Origin: Lysobacter sp.
GTDB taxonomy: Bacteria; Pseudomonadota; Gammaproteobacteria; Xanthomonadales; Xanthomonadaceae
Assembly (NCBI GenBank): GCA_013141175.1
Contig: JABFRN010000001.1
Location: 3,988,001 to 4,052,000, forward strand
Direction: 5' to 3'
Length of the DNA stretch: 64,000 bases
Translations under genes and position numbers: made by a program
Part shown: positions 59,900 to 64,000 of the stretch, piece after piece
Layout of the letters: the number at the start of each line of letters is the position of its first letter
Numbering within the stretch: position 1 is the stretch's first letter
The notes under the pieces: model-generated
What the model was told of the DNA's origin: nothing
Database searches by the model: none
The model's input: the letters and a program-made list of their open reading frames with translations, nothing else

Positions 59900-60748
59900 T
59901 CAGCCTTTCACGCTTCCGAGCAGCAGACCCTGGATGTAATACCTCTGCAGCATCACGAACAGCAGCAGCACCGGCAGCACCGTAAGCACCGCGCCTGCCA
60001 TCATCATTTCCACATCCTGGATGTGTTCGCGCGACAGCGACGCCAATGCGACGGGCAAGGTGTAGTTGGCCTGATCGGTCAGGACGATCAGCGGCCACAT
60101 GAAATCGTTCCAGCTGCCCATGAAGGTGAAGATCGCCAACGTCACCAGCACCGGCTTGAGCATCGGCAGCACGATCCGGAAGAAGATCAGCCACTCGCCC
60201 GCACCGTCGATGCGCGCGGCTTCGATGAGTTCATCGGGGATGGATCGCGCGTACTGGCGCACCAGGAAAATACCGAAGATCGACGCCAGTCCCGGCACGA
60301 TCACGCCGGCATAGCTGTTCACCAGGCCCATCTGTTTCAGCATCAGGAACAGCGGCAGCATCGCGACCTGGGACGGAATGACCAGCGCCGCGAGCAGCAG
60401 CTTGAAGATGCGCTCGCGGCCTGTGAAGCGCAGTTTGGCGAACGCATAGCCGGCCATGGTGTTGATCAGCAGCGACAGCGCGGTGATCACGATGGCGACC
60501 AGCACGCTGTTGGCGAAATAGCCGCCCATGCCGATCCGCTCGAACAGCGCGCGGTAATTGTCCAGCGTCGCCGACGACGGCAGCAGCGGCGGCGGAAAAC
60601 GGCTGGCGCCGCCTGCAGGCATGAATGAGACCGACAGCATCCACAGCAGCGGCGCAAGACTGAGCGCGGTCAGCACGAACAGGCCGGCGTGCACCAGCAG
60701 CGCGTGGCCGCGAGTGTCGCCGACGGGTTGTCCGAGCGCTGCGCTCAT
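59900..60748 (-). CDS. Carbohydrate ABC importer permease (MalG family)
   Basis: A 282-residue inner-membrane permease with six hydrophobic segments and the MalG-type EAA loop EAARIDGAGEWLIFFRIVLP, which docks with the ATPase. It starts at 60748, overlapping the first permease by four bases. It forms a CUT1 importer with the other permease and the binding protein; the ATPase is likely the UgpC/MalK-like protein at 53963-55048. Confidence 0.93.
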   Translation of the reverse strand: MSAALGQPVGDTRGHALLVHAGLFVLTALSLAPLLWMLSVSFMPAGGASRFPPPLLPSSATLDNYRALFERIGMGGYFANSVLVAIVITALSLLINTMAGYAFAKLRFTGRERIFKLLLAALVIPSQVAMLPLFLMLKQMGLVNSYAGVIVPGLASIFGIFLVRQYARSIPDELIEAARIDGAGEWLIFFRIVLPMLKPVLVTLAIFTFMGSWNDFMWPLIVLTDQANYTLPVALASLSREHIQDVEMMMAGAVLTVLPVLLLFVMLQRYYIQGLLLGSVKG

Positions 60749-61623
60749 ACCATGCCCTTCCTGCGGCCGAAGCGCATCATCGCGGCGGTCACCGCAAGGA
60801 TGATCAGGAACAGCAGGAACGCCACCGCCGACGCGCGACCGAGATTCCACCAGCGGAAACCTTCCTCGAACATGAAATACAGCACGCTGACCGTACTCTG
60901 CAGCGGATCGCCACGAGTCATCACATAAGGCTCGGCGAACAGTTGGAAATAGCCGGCGACGGTGATCACGCCAACCACCATCAGCACCGGCCCGAGCATC
61001 GGCAGGGTGATATGCAGGAATTGCCGGCGACGCGAGGCGCCGTCGATGCGCGCGGCCTCGTACAGATCCTGCGGAATCGCCTGCAGACCGGCGAGGAAGA
61101 TGACCATGTTGTAGCCGAAGTTCTTCCACACCGCGAGCAGGATGATCGTCGGCATCGCCCAGTGTGGGTCGCCGAGCCAGTCCACCGCGGGAATACCCAG
61201 ATAGCCCAACGCCCAGTTCACCAGACCGTAGCTGGTATGGAACAGATAGCGCCAGATCACCGCGACCGCGACCAGCGTGGTCACCACCGGCGCGAACAGC
61301 GCGGTGCGGAAAAACACCCGGAAACGGGTGGCCGGCGCGTTGAGCAGCAGCGCGGCACCCAGCGACACAGCGATCGACAGCGGCACGCCGACGATCACGA
61401 AATAGAAGGTGTTGCCGAGAGATTTCCAGAAGATCGGCATCTGCAGCAGTTCGCTGTAGTTGCCCAGGCCGACGAAGCGCAGATTGCGCCAGTCCGCGAG
61501 CGCGTACAGATCGAAATCGGTCAGGCTCAGCAGCAGCGCCGAAAACACCGGCAGGCCGAAGAACACGCCGAGCACGATCAAGGCCGGCGCGACGAAGACC
61601 CAGGCAGCCAGCGACGGCTTCAT
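60745..61623 (-). CDS. Carbohydrate ABC importer permease (MalF family)
   Basis: A 292-residue inner-membrane protein with six hydrophobic segments, the N-terminal FVAPALIVLGVFFGLPVFSA and the EAA motif YEAARIDGASRRRQFLHITLP. It overlaps the binding-protein gene upstream and the second permease downstream by four bases each. It is the first permease of the CUT1 importer. Confidence 0.93.
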   Translation of the reverse strand: MKPSLAAWVFVAPALIVLGVFFGLPVFSALLLSLTDFDLYALADWRNLRFVGLGNYSELLQMPIFWKSLGNTFYFVIVGVPLSIAVSLGAALLLNAPATRFRVFFRTALFAPVVTTLVAVAVIWRYLFHTSYGLVNWALGYLGIPAVDWLGDPHWAMPTIILLAVWKNFGYNMVIFLAGLQAIPQDLYEAARIDGASRRRQFLHITLPMLGPVLMVVGVITVAGYFQLFAEPYVMTRGDPLQSTVSVLYFMFEEGFRWWNLGRASAVAFLLFLIILAVTAAMMRFGRRKGMV

Positions 61624-62891
61624 GGCGCAGCCTCCGTCGATGCCGTGCGTCGCGCTTCCACCCAGCGGCGCTTTTCGAGCAGCGCATCGACCCGTGCGTC
61701 GAGCTGGCGCACGGCCGCGTCCTGCGACTGGCCCCCGCGCACCACGCGTTCGCTGGTCAGGCGCATCTCCTGGACGATCCGCTCCCACTCCAGCACCTTC
61801 GGCGTCGGCTTCACGCGTTCGAGCTGATCGCGGAACGCGGCGGCGTAGGGATCGCTGCGCAGTGCGGGCCGCTCCCAGGTACTGCGGCGGGGCGGCAGAT
61901 CGCCGATGTCGGCGTGGAATTTCTCCTGGATTTCGGGGCGCGACAGGAACTCGACGAACGTCCACGCCGCTTTTTTGCGCGGCGAATTTCGGAACAGCAC
62001 GAGACTGGTGCCGCCAGCGATGCCGGCGCCCAATCCATCCGGGCCAGGCAGCGGCGCGGTACCCCATGCGTCTTCGAGACCCGGCGGCGCACGCTTGCGG
62101 AACTCGCGGATATTCCAGGGACCCGACACATAGAACACGAACATGCCGTTGAAGAATTCGTCCCAGACATTGGAGATCTGCGTCTCCGACATCTGCGGCG
62201 CCAATCCCTGCTTGAACATGTCGGCGTAGAAACCGAGCGCACGCCGGAAACCGGCGCTGTCGAGATTGCTGCGACCGCCATCGAGCAGCGGGTCGTCCTG
62301 CTGCAAGGCCAGCGACAGCAATTGCTCGAACTCGTTCAGCGGCAGCAGGATCGCGTAGCGGTCCTTGCCGCGCTGTTTCTTGATCGCCGCCATCGCCGCA
62401 CGCCATTCCTCCCACGTCTTCGGCGGTTGGTCGTACCCTGCTGCAGCCAGCAGATCCTTGCGATAGAACAGCAGTCGCGTATCGACGTACCACGGCACGC
62501 CATAGACCTGCCCATCGACGACATTGGTGTCCCAGATGCCCGCGAAGTAATCCTTCTGCGCAACTACAGGCGAGGCATCGACGTATGACTGCAGCGGTTC
62601 GAGCGCATGCAGTTCGGCGAACTCCGGAACCCAGGTATTGCCGAGTTGGCAGATATCCGGGAGCGCGTCCGCGGCATAGGCGGTCAGCAATTTCTCGTGC
62701 GCCGCGGTCCACGGAATCTGCTGCAGCTCGACGCGCAGATCGGGATGCTCGCGTTCGAACTGCGGGATCAGCGCGCCCACGACCTCGGCCTCACGCCCCA
62801 TCGCCCAGAACCGGATGACCACGCGGTCGTCGGTCCGACGGCAAGCCGTCAGCCCGAGCAGGACACAGAGCAGGACCGCGATCGCACGCAT
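61620..62891 (-). CDS. Carbohydrate ABC importer substrate-binding lipoprotein
   Basis: A 423-residue solute-binding protein with a lipobox (LLGLTAC, Cys17). The family-1 fold is seen in VIRFWAMGREAEVVGALIPQ, GQVYGVPWYVDTRLLFYRKD and KKAAWTFVEFLSRPEIQEKF. It captures an oligosaccharide and delivers it to the permeases. It begins nine bases after the stop of the glycoamylase-domain gene and overlaps the first permease by four bases. Confidence 0.92.
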   Translation of the reverse strand: MRAIAVLLCVLLGLTACRRTDDRVVIRFWAMGREAEVVGALIPQFEREHPDLRVELQQIPWTAAHEKLLTAYAADALPDICQLGNTWVPEFAELHALEPLQSYVDASPVVAQKDYFAGIWDTNVVDGQVYGVPWYVDTRLLFYRKDLLAAAGYDQPPKTWEEWRAAMAAIKKQRGKDRYAILLPLNEFEQLLSLALQQDDPLLDGGRSNLDSAGFRRALGFYADMFKQGLAPQMSETQISNVWDEFFNGMFVFYVSGPWNIREFRKRAPPGLEDAWGTAPLPGPDGLGAGIAGGTSLVLFRNSPRKKAAWTFVEFLSRPEIQEKFHADIGDLPPRRSTWERPALRSDPYAAAFRDQLERVKPTPKVLEWERIVQEMRLTSERVVRGGQSQDAAVRQLDARVDALLEKRRWVEARRTASTEAAP

Positions 62892-62900
62892 GCGCCGACC

Positions 62901-64000
62901 TTACCGCGTCGCTGCGGGCGGTGGCAGTGGCGTAGCGAGCCATCCGCCCTCGAACCCCGCGCGTTCGAGCCCAAGCCGGATGTGCGGATTGCGCTTCATC
63001 ACATTCCAGACGAAGCCATCGCGGTGATTCGCGATCATCGCGAGGATCGGTCCTTGATCGATCCCCAGATAGTCGCTGGCGAACCAGCCCTTGCCCGGCA
63101 CGACTTTGCCGGTGACGAGCGGAATGTCGTACTGGAAACTCGGATTGAAGGCGTCGAGGAAACCGTAGCGTCCGTACAGATCATCGCCATAACGTTCACG
63201 CATCGCTTCGGCGGTCGGCACGACCAGTTCGGGCGCGAACGGCAACGACGCGAGCGCTGCGGTCGGCGCAAGGGTGCCGTCGTCGAAGCCGTCGATCGGC
63301 CCCGGCCCACGCGCACTGTAATTGCGGAATTCGCGCGGTTCGCCGAGATAGACCTGCTTCGTGCCCTGCGGCCCGTCGCTGGCCGTCAAGCCCCAGACTT
63401 TGTCGTCGTAACCTTTCCAGCGCATCGGATTGGCGATCGCGTAGGCGTGCTGCGCGAGCGTCGCGCGCCGGCTGTTCTCGAAATAATCCAGACCTTTTCC
63501 GCGCATGTAAGCGTCCTGGATACCGCGAAAATCGATCCAGACGTGACTGTACTGATGGCCGAACTGCGGCGCGAAGCGCAGATGCGTCTGCCCCTGGAAT
63601 TCGCCCCAGTTGCGATCGTAGGTGCGCGTCCACGCCTGCCAGGCCTCCGGCCCGACCGGATGCGTGGGCGAGCCGAGCGCCAGCACGTACACCAGCATGG
63701 CCTCGTTGTAGCCCTTCCAGTCGTGGGTGAGGAAGGACTGCGTTTCCGGGTTCCACCCCATCGAGATCAACGGCGGGCGTGCCTGCATCCAATCCCATTC
63801 GATCCGGCGATACAGGTCGTCGCCGATGGTGCGGATCTCGCGCTCGGCGTCGTTGTCGCCCTCGTAATAGCTCTGCGCGAACAACACGCCCATCATCAAC
63901 AAGCCGGTGTCAACGCTCGACAATTCCACCCACGAATCGAAGCGCTGGCCGCTGCGCATATCGAGAAAATGATAATAGAAGCCACGATAGCCGGAGCGGC
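62901..64000 (-). CDS. Glycoamylase-domain protein (GH144-like), 5' part beyond the window
   Basis: The last 366 codons of a secreted-type glycosidase; the frame stays open past the end at 64000. Family features of the Pfam glycoamylase domain are clear: GFYYHFLD, WVELSSVDTGLLMMGVLF, LISMGWNPE, YNEAMLVYVLALGSPTHPVG, HVWIDFRGIQDAY, GLTASDGPQGT, DDGTLAPTAALASLPFAPEL, YGRYGFLDAFNP and YLGIDQGPILAMIANH. GH144 members of this group cut beta-1,2-glucan. It is the first gene visible of the operon with the ABC importer, so it probably makes the imported oligosaccharide. Confidence 0.85.
   Translation of the reverse strand, partial: RSGYRGFYYHFLDMRSGQRFDSWVELSSVDTGLLMMGVLFAQSYYEGDNDAEREIRTIGDDLYRRIEWDWMQARPPLISMGWNPETQSFLTHDWKGYNEAMLVYVLALGSPTHPVGPEAWQAWTRTYDRNWGEFQGQTHLRFAPQFGHQYSHVWIDFRGIQDAYMRGKGLDYFENSRRATLAQHAYAIANPMRWKGYDDKVWGLTASDGPQGTKQVYLGEPREFRNYSARGPGPIDGFDDGTLAPTAALASLPFAPELVVPTAEAMRERYGDDLYGRYGFLDAFNPSFQYDIPLVTGKVVPGKGWFASDYLGIDQGPILAMIANHRDGFVWNVMKRNPHIRLGLERAGFEGGWLATPLPPPAATR

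Overview
The window is a G+C-rich chromosomal segment from a gammaproteobacterium, most likely a member of the Xanthomonadaceae/Lysobacteraceae (Lysobacter, Luteimonas or Stenotrophomonas-like). Supporting evidence: the smc-zipA-ligA cluster, a GyrA with Gln at position 83 (a residue I recall from Stenotrophomonas), an effector carrying an XVIPCD-like domain (a Xanthomonadales type IV secretion signal), DUF3011 and DUF2884 proteins, and several palindromic intergenic repeat families typical of this group. No rRNA, tRNA, CRISPR array or intact insertion sequence was seen. This is mainly core chromosome with a few accessory insertions.

Layout. 1-5.7 kb: a partial YiiX-like hydrolase, then minus-strand DUF2058, slyX, ugd, two FKBP prolyl isomerases (the second with a duplicated N-terminal domain) and a glutathione peroxidase. 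5.8-10.2 kb: a GntR/YtrA-type regulator with an ABC exporter, preceded by a promoter with an overlapping palindrome, then a GSGD-repeat DUF4097 protein and a DUF2884 lipoprotein. 10.2-16.7 kb: fumC, purB, the ribosomal oxygenase roxA, a GNAT acetyltransferase and a lipoprotein with an internal duplication. 17-22.7 kb: the 2-oxoglutarate dehydrogenase operon sucA-sucB-lpd. 22.8-31.3 kb: a LOG-family enzyme, a compositionally different alpha/beta hydrolase-membrane protein, a YhdH oxidoreductase, pilH, cbpA-hsp20, a peroxiredoxin and pbpC. 31.4-39.2 kb: an alpha-2-macroglobulin, partner of pbpC, and a divergent secreted M4 protease. 39.3-52.3 kb: gyrA, mtnA, a DUF3011 protein, epmA, ligA, zipA and smc. 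52.5-53.9 kb: an amidase effector overlapping a lipoprotein gene. 54-64 kb: a carbohydrate locus with a CUT1 ABC importer, a GH1 beta-glucosidase, a large secreted glycosidase-like protein and a glycoamylase-domain (GH144-like) protein cut by the window end.

The most notable system is the pair at 52539-53943. It is a signal-less protein with an N-terminal XVIPCD-like secretion domain joined to a peptidoglycan amidase, overlapping a small lipoprotein gene. This is the organisation of an antibacterial type IV secretion effector and its periplasmic immunity protein, but with the secretion domain at the unusual end. The second theme is palindromic repeats. At least eight were located base by base. 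One lies inside the coding sequence of sucB and encodes the interdomain linker, one sits in a probable 162-bp MITE between the stop codons of pilH and cbpA, and others lie against the start codons of epmA and ligA.

The sugar locus probably forms one pathway. A secreted endo-acting enzyme and a second periplasmic enzyme would cut an external glucan, the binding protein and two permeases with the UgpC/MalK-like ATPase would import the oligosaccharides, and the cytoplasmic GH1 enzyme would release glucose. A LacI-type operator lies between the ATPase and GH1 genes.
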